Source: Streptomyces polyasparticus (GTDB lineage Bacteria; Actinomycetota; Actinomycetes; Streptomycetales; Streptomycetaceae). From it: a stretch of 64,000 bases of DNA. The stretch is from NCBI RefSeq assembly GCF_014493765.1, contig NZ_JACTVJ010000004.1:1-64000 (forward strand), given 5' to 3'. Below are positions 26,494-35,930 of the stretch, one piece after another. Position numbers and translations under genes: made by a program. Positions within the stretch are counted from its first letter, which is position 1. Each line of letters starts with the position of its first letter. The notes beneath the pieces were generated by a model. It ran no database searches and was not told the origin of the DNA. It was given only the letters and a program-made list of their open reading frames with translations.

Positions 26494-27893
26494 GCTCTCG
26501 TACGAACCGTGTGACCAAGCCCCACGAGATCGTCGAGCGGGCCCTCGAACTGTCCACCGCCGACGGGTGCGTGGTGATCGCCGACGAGGAGTCGAGCGCC
26601 AATCTGCGCTGGGCGGGCAACGCGCTGACCACCAACGGCGTCACCCGCGGCCGCACACTGACCGTGATCGCCACCGTGGACGGCAAGGAGGGCACGGCCT
26701 CGGGCGTGGTCTCGCGCTCGGCCGTCACCGCCGACGATCTCGCCGATCTCGTACGGGCCGCCGAGACGGCCGCGCGCGAGGGCGAACCCGCAGAGGACGC
26801 ACAGGAGTTGGTGACCGGCACCCCCGCGTCGCCGGACTTCTCCGACTCCCCCGCCGAGACCTCATCGGCCGTCTTCGCCGACTTCGCCCCCGCACTCGGC
26901 GAGGCCTTCGCTCGCGCCCGCGCCGGCGGGCGCGAGCTGTACGGCTTCGCCCACCACGAGATGACCTCGACCTATGTCGGTACGTCGACAGGGCTGCGGC
27001 TGCGGCACGACCAGCCCAACGGCACCCTGGAGGTGAACGCCAAGTCCCCGGACCGTACGCGTTCGGCCTGGGCCGGACGCTCGACGCGGGACTTCAAGGA
27101 CGTGGACCCGGGTGCGCTGGACGCCGAGCTCGCCCAGCGCCTCGGCTGGGCCGAACGCCGCGTCGAACTGCCGGCCGGGCGCTACGAGACGCTCCTGCCG
27201 CCGACCGCCGTGGCGGATCTGCTGATCTACCAGTACTGGTCGGCCGCGGGCCGGGACGCCGTCGAGGGCCGCACCGTCTTCTCCAAGCCCGGCGGCGGTA
27301 CGCGGGTCGGCGAGCGGCTCAGCGAGCTGCCCCTGACGCTGCGCAGCGACCCGGGCGAGCCCGGTCTGGAGTCCGCGCCTTTCGTGATCGCGCACGCCTC
27401 GGGCGACACCTCGTCGGTCTTCGACAACGGCCTGCCGATCGCGCCCACGGAGTGGATCCGCGAGGGCGAGCTGGCACATCTGCTCACCACCCGGCACAGC
27501 GCGGGCCTGACGGGTCTGCCGCTCGCGCCCGACATCGACAATCTGATCCTGGAGGGCGGCGGCGAGCAGTCCCTGGACGAGATGGTCGCGGCCACCGAGC
27601 GCGGGCTGCTCCTGACCTGCCTCTGGTACATCCGCGAGGTCGACCCGGCGACGCTGCTGCTCACCGGGCTCACCCGGGACGGGGTGTATCTCGTCGAGAA
27701 CGGCGAGGTGGTCGGCGAGGTGAACAACTTCCGGTTCAACGAGTCGCCGGTCGACCTGCTCGGCCGCGCGACGGAGGCGGGCCGCACGGAGAAGACGCTG
27801 CCGCGCGAGTGGGGCGACTACTTCACCCGGGCAGCGATGCCGGCGCTGCGCATCCCGGACTTCAACATGAGCTCGGTCAGTCAGGGGGTGTGA
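26490..27893 (+). CDS. TldE/PmbA-like partner protease subunit
   Basis: 467 residues, same family as the preceding gene but without HExxxH, as expected for the non-catalytic TldE-type subunit. Visible landmarks are LRWAGNALTTNGVTRGRTLTV at the N-terminus and FVIAHASGDTSSVFDNGLPIAPTEWI plus GEVVGEVNNFRFNESPVDLLGR in the C-terminal half. The ATG overlaps the TldD stop (ATGA), which gives equal, coupled translation suitable for a heterodimer. Confidence 0.92.
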
Positions 27894-27916
27894 GCCGGGA
27901 GGGAGAGGGCCGGGAC

Positions 27917-27960
27917 GGAGGGGCCGGGGTTGCCGCATGCGGCGGCGGCCCGGCCCCTCC
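27917..27960 (+). terminator. Terminator after the TldD/TldE operon
   Basis: 12-bp stem GGAGGGGCCGGG (27917-27928) with 27949-27960; the loop itself contains a TGCCGCATGCGGC mini-hairpin. Confidence 0.75.
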
Positions 27961-28097
27961 GCGGGGGGGCTCCACTGTTGCCGCATGATCTTGCGGGCTG
28001 GAATGCGTTCGGCCGGCGCACCCCCGCCCCCATAGACTGGACGCGCGCCTGCGGCTGACCGTGGGTGCTTCGACCACTCCCGAGGAGACCCACGATC

Positions 28098-29366
28098 GTG
28101 ACGGACATCGTCGACGAGCTGAAGTGGCGCGGCCTTTTCGCCCAGTCCACTGACGAAGACGCCCTGCGCAAGGCGCTCGCGGACGGCCCTGTCACGTATT
28201 ACTGCGGCTTCGACCCGACCGCGGCGAGCCTGCACGTGGGCCACCTCGTCCAGGTCCTCACCCTGCGCCGGCTGCAGCAGGCCGGCCACAAGCCGCTGGC
28301 CCTCGTGGGCGGCGCGACCGGCCAGATCGGCGACCCGCGGCCGACCGCGGAGCGCACTCTGAACGACCCCGAGGTCATCGCCGAGTGGGTCCAGCGCCTG
28401 CGCTCGCAGATCGAGCCGTTCCTGTCCTTCGAGGGCGAGAACGCGGCGCAGATGGTGAACAACCTGGACTGGACCGCGGGCATGTCCGCGATCGAGTTCC
28501 TGCGCGACATCGGCAAGCACTTCCGCGTCAACAAGATGCTCACCAAGGACTCGGTGGCCCGCCGCCTGGAGTCCCAGGAGGGCATCAGCTACACGGAGTT
28601 CAGCTACCAGCTGCTCCAGGGCATGGACTTCCTGGAGCTGTACCGGCGCCACGGCTGTGTCATCCAGCAGGGCGGCTCGGACCAGTGGGGCAACCTGACG
28701 GCCGGCATCGACCTGATCCACCGGCTGCACCCCGAGGCGCAGGTGCACTGCTACTCGACGCCGCTGATGGTGAAGTCCGACGGCACCAAGTTCGGCAAGT
28801 CCGAGGGCGGGGCCATCTGGCTCGACCCGGAGATGACCACGCCGTACGCGTTCTACCAGTTCTGGCTGAACACGGACGACCGTGACATCTCCACGTACAT
28901 GCGCATCCTGTCCTTCAAGTCCCGCGAGGAGCTCGAAGAGCTGGAGAAGCTGACCGAGGAGCGGCCGCAGGCCCGCACCGCCCAGCGCGCACTCGCCGAG
29001 GAGCTCACCACCCTGGTGCACGGCGCCGACCAGTGCGCCGCGGTCATCAACGCCTCCAAGGCGCTGTTCGGCCAGGGCGACCTCGCCGACCTGGACGAGA
29101 CGACGCTGGCCGCCGCCCTGTCCGAGCTGCCGCGTGCCGAGGTGACCGAGCTGGGCCTGGTCACGGACCTGTTCGCCGAGGTCGGCCTGGTCGCGTCCAA
29201 GTCGGCCGCGCGCCGCACCGTGAAGGAGGGCGGCGCGTACGTGAACAACGTCAAGGTCGCCGCCGAGGACGCGGTGGCCACCGAGGCCGAGCTGCTGCAC
29301 GGCCGCTGGCTGGTGCTGCGGCGCGGCAAGAAGAACCTGGCCGCGATCGAGGTCGTCGCCGGCTGA
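28098..29366 (+). CDS. tyrS: Tyrosyl-tRNA synthetase
   Basis: 422 residues, class I synthetase. HIGH motif as HVGH in SLHVGHLVQ, tyrosine pocket residues in YTEFSYQLLQGMDF and QGGSDQWGN, KMSKS motif as KFGKS, and a C-terminal S4-like RNA-binding domain (about 355-420, SKSAARRTVKEGGAYVNN). The GTG at 28098 follows GAGGAG. I looked for a T-box leader in 27961-28097 and saw none. Confidence 0.96.
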   Translation: MTDIVDELKWRGLFAQSTDEDALRKALADGPVTYYCGFDPTAASLHVGHLVQVLTLRRLQQAGHKPLALVGGATGQIGDPRPTAERTLNDPEVIAEWVQRLRSQIEPFLSFEGENAAQMVNNLDWTAGMSAIEFLRDIGKHFRVNKMLTKDSVARRLESQEGISYTEFSYQLLQGMDFLELYRRHGCVIQQGGSDQWGNLTAGIDLIHRLHPEAQVHCYSTPLMVKSDGTKFGKSEGGAIWLDPEMTTPYAFYQFWLNTDDRDISTYMRILSFKSREELEELEKLTEERPQARTAQRALAEELTTLVHGADQCAAVINASKALFGQGDLADLDETTLAAALSELPRAEVTELGLVTDLFAEVGLVASKSAARRTVKEGGAYVNNVKVAAEDAVATEAELLHGRWLVLRRGKKNLAAIEVVAG

Positions 29367-29380
29367 CCGTACGTACGACG

Positions 29381-29414
29381 AAGAGGGGCCGGTCCGTGCG
29401 GACCGGCCCCTCTT
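29381..29414. terminator. Bidirectional terminator between tyrS and GlsB-like gene
   Basis: 16-bp perfect stem AAGAGGGGCCGGTCCG (29381-29396) with 29399-29414, followed by TTC on the plus strand. The two-base loop implies the innermost pairs open. Confidence 0.88.
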
Positions 29415-29428
29415 TCATCTGTGCGGAC

Positions 29429-29707
29429 TCAGGTGGTTTCTCTGCTGCCGCCCTTGACCGCCTTGTAGATCATGTCTCCCAGGAAGACCAGCACGACCGC
29501 GGCCGCGATCTGCAGCGCGTGACGGCCCCAGTCGACACCCTTGGTCTCGTCGATGCCGAAGCCGGCGGCGAGAGAGTTGCCGACCACACCGCCGATGATG
29601 CCGAGGATCGTGGTCATCCACAGCGGCATGTGCTGCTTTCCGGGCAGGATCGCCTTTGCCAGGAGACCCAGGACAAAACCCACAATGATCGCCCACAACC
29701 AGCCCAT
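29429..29707 (-). CDS. GlsB/YeaQ/YmgE (transglycosylase-associated) small membrane protein
   Basis: 92 residues with three hydrophobic helices and the family glycine pattern: MGWLWAIIVGFVLGLLAKAILPG, then MTTILGIIGGVVGNSL, then a last helix before a GGSRETT end. These proteins are linked to general stress responses with unknown mechanism. GAGGAGG precedes the ATG at 29707. It is monocistronic, between tyrS and the DUF3099 gene. Confidence 0.92.
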   Translation of the reverse strand: MGWLWAIIVGFVLGLLAKAILPGKQHMPLWMTTILGIIGGVVGNSLAAGFGIDETKGVDWGRHALQIAAAVVLVFLGDMIYKAVKGGSRETT

Positions 29708-29921
29708 GACCGCCTCCTCATATGCGCACGGGTGAGCAGTACCGCCAGTCTCCGCCCCTCGGCCATACGGCGCATGTCGGGCACGTCCATACGTGGTACG
29801 GCGCAGCACATACGCCCAGACCGGGGCCGACCCGGTCTCGAATGCGGCGCAGGCCCGGCGTACCGTGGAGGCGTGTCCGGTCCGGGGAGAGTCCGGCAGT
29901 CCGAGCGGGTGGTGGAACGTG

Positions 29922-30305
29922 ATGCGGAAGCAGCACACAGGGGGCGGGGCCGAGGTCTTCCGGATCACCGGGGCACGGCAGTCGCTCGCGGACGATGTGC
30001 GCGGCAGGCAGCGGCGCTATGTCATCTCCATGTCGATCCGCACTCTTTCGGTGATTCTCGCGGCCGTGCTGTGGAACGTGGAGCGGCATGTGGCGATCGT
30101 CGCGCTCGCGGCCGGTGTGCTGCTCCCCTATATCGCGGTCGTGATCGCCAACGCAGGGCGAGAGAACGCCCCTTCGCTGCCCTCGACCTATGTCCCGGCC
30201 CCCGTACGCCCGATGCTGCCGGCGCCCGGCGCACCCGAACCGGCGGAATCCGTCCCGGAATCCGCCGCGGGTGAGGCGCGGGACGGATCGGGCGGGCGGA
30301 CCTGA
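29922..30305 (+). CDS. DUF3099 membrane protein
   Basis: 127 residues. N-terminal EVFRITGARQSLADDVRGRQRRYVISM is the DUF3099 hallmark, followed by two hydrophobic helices (about 40-75) and a Pro-rich tail. It occurs throughout actinobacteria; function unknown. An ATG at 29922 (or GTG at 29919) after GGTGG was chosen over an ATG at 29793 whose extra 43 residues look non-coding. Confidence 0.85.
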   Translation: MRKQHTGGGAEVFRITGARQSLADDVRGRQRRYVISMSIRTLSVILAAVLWNVERHVAIVALAAGVLLPYIAVVIANAGRENAPSLPSTYVPAPVRPMLPAPGAPEPAESVPESAAGEARDGSGGRT

Positions 30306-30427
30306 CCTGCACCGGTCTGCAAAGCTCAAGAAAAGCTCAGATCAATCATGTAGTTCCGGTGCACCGCACGGGGTCACGCGTGACATACTTCGTACGCGCT
30401 CCGCATCCCCCGTCGGAGCGACGGACC

Positions 30428-30468
30428 GACGCCGGGCAGCTCCCCCCGTGGCTGCTCGGCGTCGCCTT
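30428..30468 (+). terminator. Terminator after DUF3099 gene
   Basis: GACGCCGGGCAGC (30428-30440) pairs with GCTGCTCGGCGTC (30451-30463) with one internal mismatch, followed by GCCTTTT. Confidence 0.75.
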
Positions 30469-30492
30469 TTCCGCAGCGTTTAGGGTTGAGGA

Positions 30493-30729
30493 GTGATCCT
30501 CCCCGAACCTTCCACAGACACCCCGCAGTGCTCCGCCAAGGGCTGCCGGACCGATGCGGTCTGGGTCCTCGCCTGGAACAACCCGAAGCTGCACACTCCG
30601 GAGCGTCGCAAGACATGGCTGGCGTGCGAGGAGCACCGCGAGCACCTGTCCCAATTCCTGGGCGTACGAGGGTTCTTGAAGGATGTCGTCCGGCTGGCCG
30701 ACTGGGACGCGGCGCAGGAACGGTCCTGA
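30493..30729 (+). CDS. Conserved small cytosolic protein, unknown
   Basis: 78 residues. It contains CSAKGCRTDAVWVLAWNNPKLHTPERRKTWLACEEHREHL: two cysteines in the first half, one cysteine and two histidines in the second, a possible zinc site. It ends in an FLGVRGFLKDVVRL segment. Conserved in actinomycetes as I recall, with no assigned role. GTG start at 30493; the GAGG upstream is very close, so the start is uncertain. Confidence 0.78.
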   Translation: MILPEPSTDTPQCSAKGCRTDAVWVLAWNNPKLHTPERRKTWLACEEHREHLSQFLGVRGFLKDVVRLADWDAAQERS

Positions 30730-30766
30730 GGCAGACGACCCTGGGGCTCAGGGCCTGAGGTATACG

Positions 30767-30804
30767 GAGAAGGGCCCCGCCGACGTGCCGGCGGGGCCCT
30801 TCTC
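30767..30804. terminator. Bidirectional terminator before moaA end
   Basis: 16-bp perfect stem GAGAAGGGCCCCGCCG (30767-30782) with 30789-30804. It serves the convergent small gene and moaA. Confidence 0.9.
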
Positions 30805-30821
30805 GTACGACGGGAGGAAGC

Positions 30822-31814
30822 TCAGCCGCCGATCGCCGACATGGGGCGGGCGGGCTGCAGGAAGGTGGGGTCGTCAAGGCCGGAACCGGCCTTCTTGCCC
30901 CACATCGCGAGCTTCCACAGGCGGGCCACCTCTTCGTCCGAGGAGTCCTCGGCGCGCAGGGCCGCCCGCAGGTCGGTCTCCTCGGTGGCGAACAGGCAGG
31001 TGCGGACCTGGCCGTCGGCCGTCAGGCGCGTACGGTCGCAGGCGCGGCAGAACGGGCGCGTGACGGAGGCGATCACACCGACCGTGTGCCGGCCGCCGTC
31101 GACGATCCAGCGCTCGGCCGGGGCGGAGCCGCGCTCCTCCTGGCCCTCCTCGGTGAGGGTGAAGCGGGTGCGCAGCGACTCCAGGATGTCACCGGCGGTG
31201 ATCATGCCGTCGCGCTTCCAGCCGTGCTGGGCGTCGAGCGGCATCTGCTCGATGAAGCGGAGCTCGTAATCGTTCTCCATCGCCCAGGCGAGGAGGTCAG
31301 GGGCCTCGTCGTCATTGAGGCCCGGCATCAGGACCGCATTGACCTTGACCGGGGTGAGGCCTGCGTCGCGGGCCGCGGCCATGCCGTCGAGGACGTCCTG
31401 GTGGCGGTCACGGCGGGTGAGGGTCTTGAAGACGTCGGGGCGCAGGGTGTCCAGCGAGACGTTCACCCGGTCCAGGCCCGCCGCCTTGAGGGCGGTGGCG
31501 GTGCGCTTGAGACCGATGCCATTGGTGGTCAGCGACATCTTGGGGCGCGGCTCCAGAGCCGCGACGCGCTCGACGATGCCGACGATCCCGGGGCGGAGCA
31601 GCGGCTCGCCGCCGGTGAAGCGGACCTCTTCGATGCCGAGCTGCGTGACGGCGATACGGATCAGCCGGACGATCTCGTCGTCGGTGAGCAGATCGGGCTT
31701 GGCCAGCCACTGCAGTCCCTCTTCGGGCATGCAGTAGGTGCACCGCAGATTGCACCGGTCGGTCAGTGAGACCCGCAGATCGGTGGCCACGCGGCCGAAC
31801 GTGTCGATGAGCAC
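30822..31814 (-). CDS. moaA: GTP 3',8-cyclase MoaA
   Basis: 330-residue radical SAM enzyme of molybdenum cofactor synthesis. The N-terminal 4Fe-4S cluster motif CNLRCTYC is at residues 21-28, the SAM motif is FTGGEP, a second cluster site CRAC...C lies near the C-terminus (FCRACDRTRLTADGQVRTC), and the chain ends with the conserved Gly-Gly. The GTG at 31814 is supported by GAGGAGGGGG just upstream; an ATG at 31841 would place that ribosome site inside the gene. Confidence 0.95.
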   Translation of the reverse strand: MLIDTFGRVATDLRVSLTDRCNLRCTYCMPEEGLQWLAKPDLLTDDEIVRLIRIAVTQLGIEEVRFTGGEPLLRPGIVGIVERVAALEPRPKMSLTTNGIGLKRTATALKAAGLDRVNVSLDTLRPDVFKTLTRRDRHQDVLDGMAAARDAGLTPVKVNAVLMPGLNDDEAPDLLAWAMENDYELRFIEQMPLDAQHGWKRDGMITAGDILESLRTRFTLTEEGQEERGSAPAERWIVDGGRHTVGVIASVTRPFCRACDRTRLTADGQVRTCLFATEETDLRAALRAEDSSDEEVARLWKLAMWGKKAGSGLDDPTFLQPARPMSAIGG

Positions 31815-31921
31815 CTGGCCCCCTCCTCGGCGAATCGGCGACATCAGAGAATGCTTCTCTGCTGAAAGCCTACGCGAGGGGTCGGACACACATCAGGGTG
31901 TTGATCGCACAGCTACGGCCA

Positions 31922-31953
31922 CGGCCGCGTCGTAGGTCTCTACGACGCGGCCG
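31922..31953 (-). terminator. Terminator after the symporter operon
   Basis: 14-bp perfect stem CGGCCGCGTCGTAG (31922-31935) with 31940-31953 and a GTCT loop, 26 bases beyond the symporter stop. Confidence 0.85.
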
Positions 31954-31978
31954 CGAGCGGGGGCGTGTCCCTGGTGCC

Positions 31979-33598
31979 TCAGTGGGCGCCGGTACCGGTG
32001 AGCGAGCGGACCTCGAGCTCCGCGTACTTGCCGGTGTCGGGCTCCTCCTTGGACAGGACCGTGCCGAGCCAGCCCATCAGGAAGCCGAACGGGATGGAGA
32101 TCAGGCCCGGGTTCTTCAGCGGGAACCAGGCGAAGTCCACGCTCGGGAACATCGCCTTCGGGTCGCCCGAGACGACCGGCGAGAAGAGCACCAGACCGAC
32201 GGCCACGATCAGACCGCCGTAGATCGACCACAGCGCGCCCTGGGTGGTGAAGCGCTTCCAGAACAGGCTGTAGAGGATCGTCGGCAGGTTGGCCGACGCG
32301 GCGACCGCGAAGGCGAGGGCGACGAGGCCGGCGACGTTGAGGTCGCGGGCCATGGCGCCGAGCAGGATGGACACCGCACCGATGCCGATGGTGGCCAGGC
32401 GCGCGGCGCGCATCTCCTCCTTCTCGGTGGCCTTGCCCCGCCGGATCACGTTCGCGTAGATGTCGTGCGCGAACGAGGACGAGGACGCCAGGGTGAGACC
32501 CGCGACCACGGCCAGGATGGTGGCGAAGGCGACCGCGGAGATCACCGCGAGCAGGATCGCGCCCCAGGCGGAATCCACGCCGCCGATGTGCAGGGCGAGC
32601 AGCGGTGCGGCCGTGTTGCCGGACGGGTTGGACGCGATGATCTCGTCCTGCGAGATCAGCGCCGCCGCGCCGAAGCCGAGCGCGATGGTCATCAGGTAGA
32701 AGCCGCCGATGATGCCGATCGCCCAGTTCACGGACTTACGGGCGGCCTTGGCGTTGGGCACCGTGTAGAAGCGGATCAGGATGTGCGGCAGGCCCGCGGT
32801 GCCGAGCACCAGGGCGATGCCGAGCGAGATGAAGTCCAGCTTCGTGGTGGCGGTCGCGCCGTACTGCAGACCGGGCTCCAGGAACGCCGCGCCCTTGCCG
32901 CTGTTCTCGGCGGCGGTGCCGAGCAGGTCGGAGATGTTGAAGTTGAACTTGAGCAGCACAAGGAAGGTGATCAGGAGCGTGCCGCCGATGAGCAGCACGG
33001 CCTTGACCATCTGGACCCAGGTGGTGCCCTTCATGCCGCCGATGGAGACGTACACGATCATCAGGACGCCGACGAGCGCCACGATGGCGATCTTGCCCGC
33101 GTCCGAGGTGATGCCGAGCAGCAGCGAGACGAGGACGCCCGCGCCCGCCATCTGCGCGAGCAGATAGAAGATCGAGACGACGATCGTCGAGGTGCCCGCG
33201 GCCGTCCGCACGGGGCGCTGGCGCATGCGGTACGCGAGGACGTCGCCCATCGTGTAGCGGCCTGAGTTGCGCAGCGGCTCGGCGACGAGGAGCAGCGCCA
33301 CCAGCCACGCGACGAGGAAGCCGATCGAGTACAGGAAGCCGTCGTAGCCGAACAGCGCGATGGCGCCCGCGATACCGAGGAACGACGCGGCCGACATGTA
33401 GTCGCCGGAGACCGCGAGACCGTTCTGGAACGCGCTGAAGGAACGCCCGCCCGCGTAGAAGTCGGAGGCGTCCTTGGTCTGCTTGCCGGCCCAGATCGTG
33501 ATGAAGAGCGTGGCGACGACGAAGGCCGCGAACAGCGAGATGATCAGTGGCCGGTGCTCGCTGGCCTCATTGGCCGCGAGCGTGATCATGGGGCTCAT
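31979..33598 (-). CDS. Sodium:solute symporter, acetate/monocarboxylate type (ActP/MctC-like)
   Basis: 539 residues, about 13 helices, SSS family. Landmarks are DFYAGGRSFSAFQNGLAVSGDYMSAASFLG, FYLLAQMAGAGVLVSLLLG, and the NPSGNTAAPLLAL loop. The partner DUF485 gene overlaps by 4 bp (ATGA), which is the usual arrangement for acetate permeases of the ActP/MctC group, so acetate, propionate or pyruvate are the likely substrates. It is the second gene of the operon and is closed by a hairpin. Confidence 0.9.
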   Translation of the reverse strand: MSPMITLAANEASEHRPLIISLFAAFVVATLFITIWAGKQTKDASDFYAGGRSFSAFQNGLAVSGDYMSAASFLGIAGAIALFGYDGFLYSIGFLVAWLVALLLVAEPLRNSGRYTMGDVLAYRMRQRPVRTAAGTSTIVVSIFYLLAQMAGAGVLVSLLLGITSDAGKIAIVALVGVLMIVYVSIGGMKGTTWVQMVKAVLLIGGTLLITFLVLLKFNFNISDLLGTAAENSGKGAAFLEPGLQYGATATTKLDFISLGIALVLGTAGLPHILIRFYTVPNAKAARKSVNWAIGIIGGFYLMTIALGFGAAALISQDEIIASNPSGNTAAPLLALHIGGVDSAWGAILLAVISAVAFATILAVVAGLTLASSSSFAHDIYANVIRRGKATEKEEMRAARLATIGIGAVSILLGAMARDLNVAGLVALAFAVAASANLPTILYSLFWKRFTTQGALWSIYGGLIVAVGLVLFSPVVSGDPKAMFPSVDFAWFPLKNPGLISIPFGFLMGWLGTVLSKEEPDTGKYAELEVRSLTGTGAH

Positions 33599-33957
33599 GC
33601 GCCGCCCTCCAGACGGGACTTGATCGCCTCGGCCTTGGGGTCGAGCTTCTCGGCGGCGTGCTTCGAGTACCACCAGGCGATGAGGAACGTGGTGACGAAC
33701 TGGGCGATACCGAAGACGAAGGCGACATTGATGTTGCCGAAGAGCTTGGTGCCCATGAAGCCGCCCGCGTAGTTCGAGAGCAGCACGTACAGCAGGTACC
33801 AGGTGATGAAGGCGACGGTGAGCGGGAAGGCGAAGGAACGGTGCGCATGGCGCAGTTCACCGAACTCCGCACTTTCCTGAACTTCCCGGTACGCCTCGGT
33901 CGACGGCGTGACGGGCTCTGTTCCGCCCTTCGACGGCGGTGGTGCGTCGGTGGCCAC
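33595..33957 (-). CDS. DUF485 membrane protein, symporter partner
   Basis: About 120 residues with two membrane helices (LTVAFITWYLLYVLLSNY and VFGIAQFVTTFLIAWWYS) and a lysine-rich C-terminus, the DUF485 pattern (YjcH-like). It is coupled to the downstream symporter by a 4-bp overlap. I prefer the GTG at 33957 because AAGGAG lies six bases upstream. An ATG at 33996 with a weaker GAGG would add 13 residues. Confidence 0.87.
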   Translation of the reverse strand: MATDAPPPSKGGTEPVTPSTEAYREVQESAEFGELRHAHRSFAFPLTVAFITWYLLYVLLSNYAGGFMGTKLFGNINVAFVFGIAQFVTTFLIAWWYSKHAAEKLDPKAEAIKSRLEGGA

Positions 33958-34308
33958 GGGGACTCCTTGCGCGACGGGTGCACTGGCTGGGGACATACGA
34001 CCTCGCAGGTACGGGGATCACGCGATCCGGAGGGCGACTCGGTCCTCCGTGACGTGATCCGGCAGGGGGCTGATGCTGGCTTTTCCCCCTGCCAACCGCA
34101 CGGCGACGCGCGCGATGTGGTTCAACGCCCCACCCGTTGAGTCGGAAACTTTTCCGATCACTCTCCCCACCCCATTGCTCGGCCCTCGGAACGGGCTATA
34201 GCTTCACGTTCGTTGTACGCGCCAACTGCCCCGACCATTCAGGTGGTTCGTGCCATTTCGGCGCATCGGATGAAGCACCCACCCTCAAACGGATGAAGTG
34301 GAGATCCC
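33958..34308. other. Divergent intergenic region, symporter operon / subtilisin
   Basis: About 350 bases with no gene. It holds the promoters of two divergent units. An imperfect inverted repeat, GGATCACG (34015-34022) with CGGAGG (34028-34033) against CCTCCG (34044-34049) and CGTGATCC (34053-34060), lies in the presumed leader of the symporter transcript. I cannot assign -35/-10 boxes with confidence. Confidence 0.5.
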
Positions 34309-35838
34309 ATGACTCATCTGCGTTCCAGACGGCGTCGTCTCGTTGCGCCGCTGGGCCTGGTCCTGACCCTGGCCACGCTCGGCATCGCGCCGGCCGCCCA
34401 GGCCGCGACCCCGGCCGCCGACACTCCGGCCGCCACGACGCAGACCGGTCCGAAGCTGCCCTATGTGGTGAACACGCGGACGGACCACCGCACGATCTCC
34501 TCCGTGGAGAAGGCGATAGCCAGGGCCGGTGGCGAAATCGTCATCACGTACCGGCAGATAGGTGTGATCGTCGTCCACTCGACGAACCCCGCATTCGGCG
34601 AGCAGATACGCAAGGTGCGCGGCGTGCAGAGTGCGGGCGCGACCCGCACGGCGCCGCTCACGCCCGCGGGTATCACCCGCGAAGGCGACACCGACAAGCT
34701 CACGGCGGCCGAGGCCGCGAAGATCCGTGAGCGGGCGGGCGAGGGCCAGGAGCCGCTCGAGGCCGAACAGTGGGATCTGCGCGCGATCGGCGCGGACAAG
34801 GCCGCGAAGATCAACCCCGGCAGCTCCAAGGTCACCGTCGGCGTGATCGACACCGGCGTGGACGACACCCACCCGGACCTCGCGCCCAACTTCTCGGCCT
34901 CGCAGTCCGCGAACTGTGTCGGCGGCAAGCCCGACACCTCCCCCGGCGCCTGGCGTCCGTACCAGCCCGACCACGACCACGGCACGCATGTGGCCGGCGA
35001 GATCGCCGCCGCGCGCAACGGCATCGGTGTCGCGGGCGTGGCGCCCGGCGTGAAGGTCGCGGGCATCAAGGTCTCCGAGCCGGACAGCCAGCTCTTCTTC
35101 CCGGAGAGCGTGGTCTGCGCCTTTGTCTTCGCCGCCGACAAGGGCATCGAGATCACCAACAACAGCTACTACGTGGACCCGTGGCTGTACAACTGCATGG
35201 ACGACCCCGACCAGCGGGCCATCGTCGACGCGGTCAACCGGTCCCAGCTGTACGCCCAGCGCAAGGGCACGCTCAACGTGGCGGCTGCGGGCAACTCCAA
35301 CCACGACCTCGACTCCGACGCGATCGTGGACGACTCCAGCCCGGACGACGTCCCCACTCCCATCACCCGCACCATCGACCCCCACGAGTGCTTCGACATC
35401 CCGACCCAGCTGCCGGGTGTCGTGACGGTCAGCTCCGTGGGCGTGAAGGGCACCAAGTCGTACTTCTCCACGTACGGCAAGGGCGTCATCGATGTCGCGG
35501 CGCCGGGTGGTGACAAGTACCAGATCCCGGACACCCCCGAGAAGAACGGCCGCATCCTGTCGACCGTGCCGGGCGGCGGCTGGGACTACATGCAGGGCAC
35601 CTCGATGGCGTCCCCGCACGCCGCGGGCGTGGCCGCACTCCTCAAGAGCGAGCACCCGTGGGCGAGCCCCGCGCAGCTGCAGGCGATGCTCAAGGCGCAG
35701 GCCGACAACCCGGGCTGCCCGACCGAGCCGTACGACGGCAACGGCGACGGTGTCGTGGACGCGTGGTGCAAGGAGGGCAAGCGCACGAACGGCTTCTACG
35801 GGGCCGGCATCGTGGACGCGCTGGATGCGGTGAACTAG
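34309..35838 (+). CDS. Secreted subtilisin-family (S8) serine protease
   Basis: 509 residues: an Arg-rich start (RSRRRR) and hydrophobic signal peptide ending AQA-A near residue 32, an I9-like propeptide (about 50-130), then the catalytic domain with Asp181 in VIDTGVDDTHPD, His224 in HDHGTHVAGE, and Ser432 in GTSMASPHAAGVAA. It carries a C-terminal NGDGVVDAWC segment. It should be exported and self-activated. Similar proteases flank developmental genes in Streptomyces. A hairpin terminator follows. Confidence 0.94.
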   Translation: MTHLRSRRRRLVAPLGLVLTLATLGIAPAAQAATPAADTPAATTQTGPKLPYVVNTRTDHRTISSVEKAIARAGGEIVITYRQIGVIVVHSTNPAFGEQIRKVRGVQSAGATRTAPLTPAGITREGDTDKLTAAEAAKIRERAGEGQEPLEAEQWDLRAIGADKAAKINPGSSKVTVGVIDTGVDDTHPDLAPNFSASQSANCVGGKPDTSPGAWRPYQPDHDHGTHVAGEIAAARNGIGVAGVAPGVKVAGIKVSEPDSQLFFPESVVCAFVFAADKGIEITNNSYYVDPWLYNCMDDPDQRAIVDAVNRSQLYAQRKGTLNVAAAGNSNHDLDSDAIVDDSSPDDVPTPITRTIDPHECFDIPTQLPGVVTVSSVGVKGTKSYFSTYGKGVIDVAAPGGDKYQIPDTPEKNGRILSTVPGGGWDYMQGTSMASPHAAGVAALLKSEHPWASPAQLQAMLKAQADNPGCPTEPYDGNGDGVVDAWCKEGKRTNGFYGAGIVDALDAVN

Positions 35839-35872
35839 GCACGGGTGCCGTGAGGTAGTCCTGTTCTATGTG

Positions 35873-35915
35873 CTGCGGGCCGCCCCTGGTGGGGCGGCCC
35901 GCAGTTCTTTCGTCT
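35873..35915 (+). terminator. Terminator after subtilisin gene
   Basis: 14-bp perfect stem CTGCGGGCCGCCCC (35873-35886) with 35891-35904 and a TGGT loop, followed by TTCTTTCGTCTT. Confidence 0.9.
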
Positions 35916-35930
35916 TCTGTGGAGGCCCGG

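Noticed and set aside
27961-28097. T-box leader before tyrS
   Set aside because: No T-box sequence or specifier hairpin is recognisable in the short interval.
35868-35930. Earlier ATG start for the CoA transferase
   Set aside because: It lies inside the intrinsic terminator of the subtilisin gene; the TTG at 35931 has a proper GGAGG.
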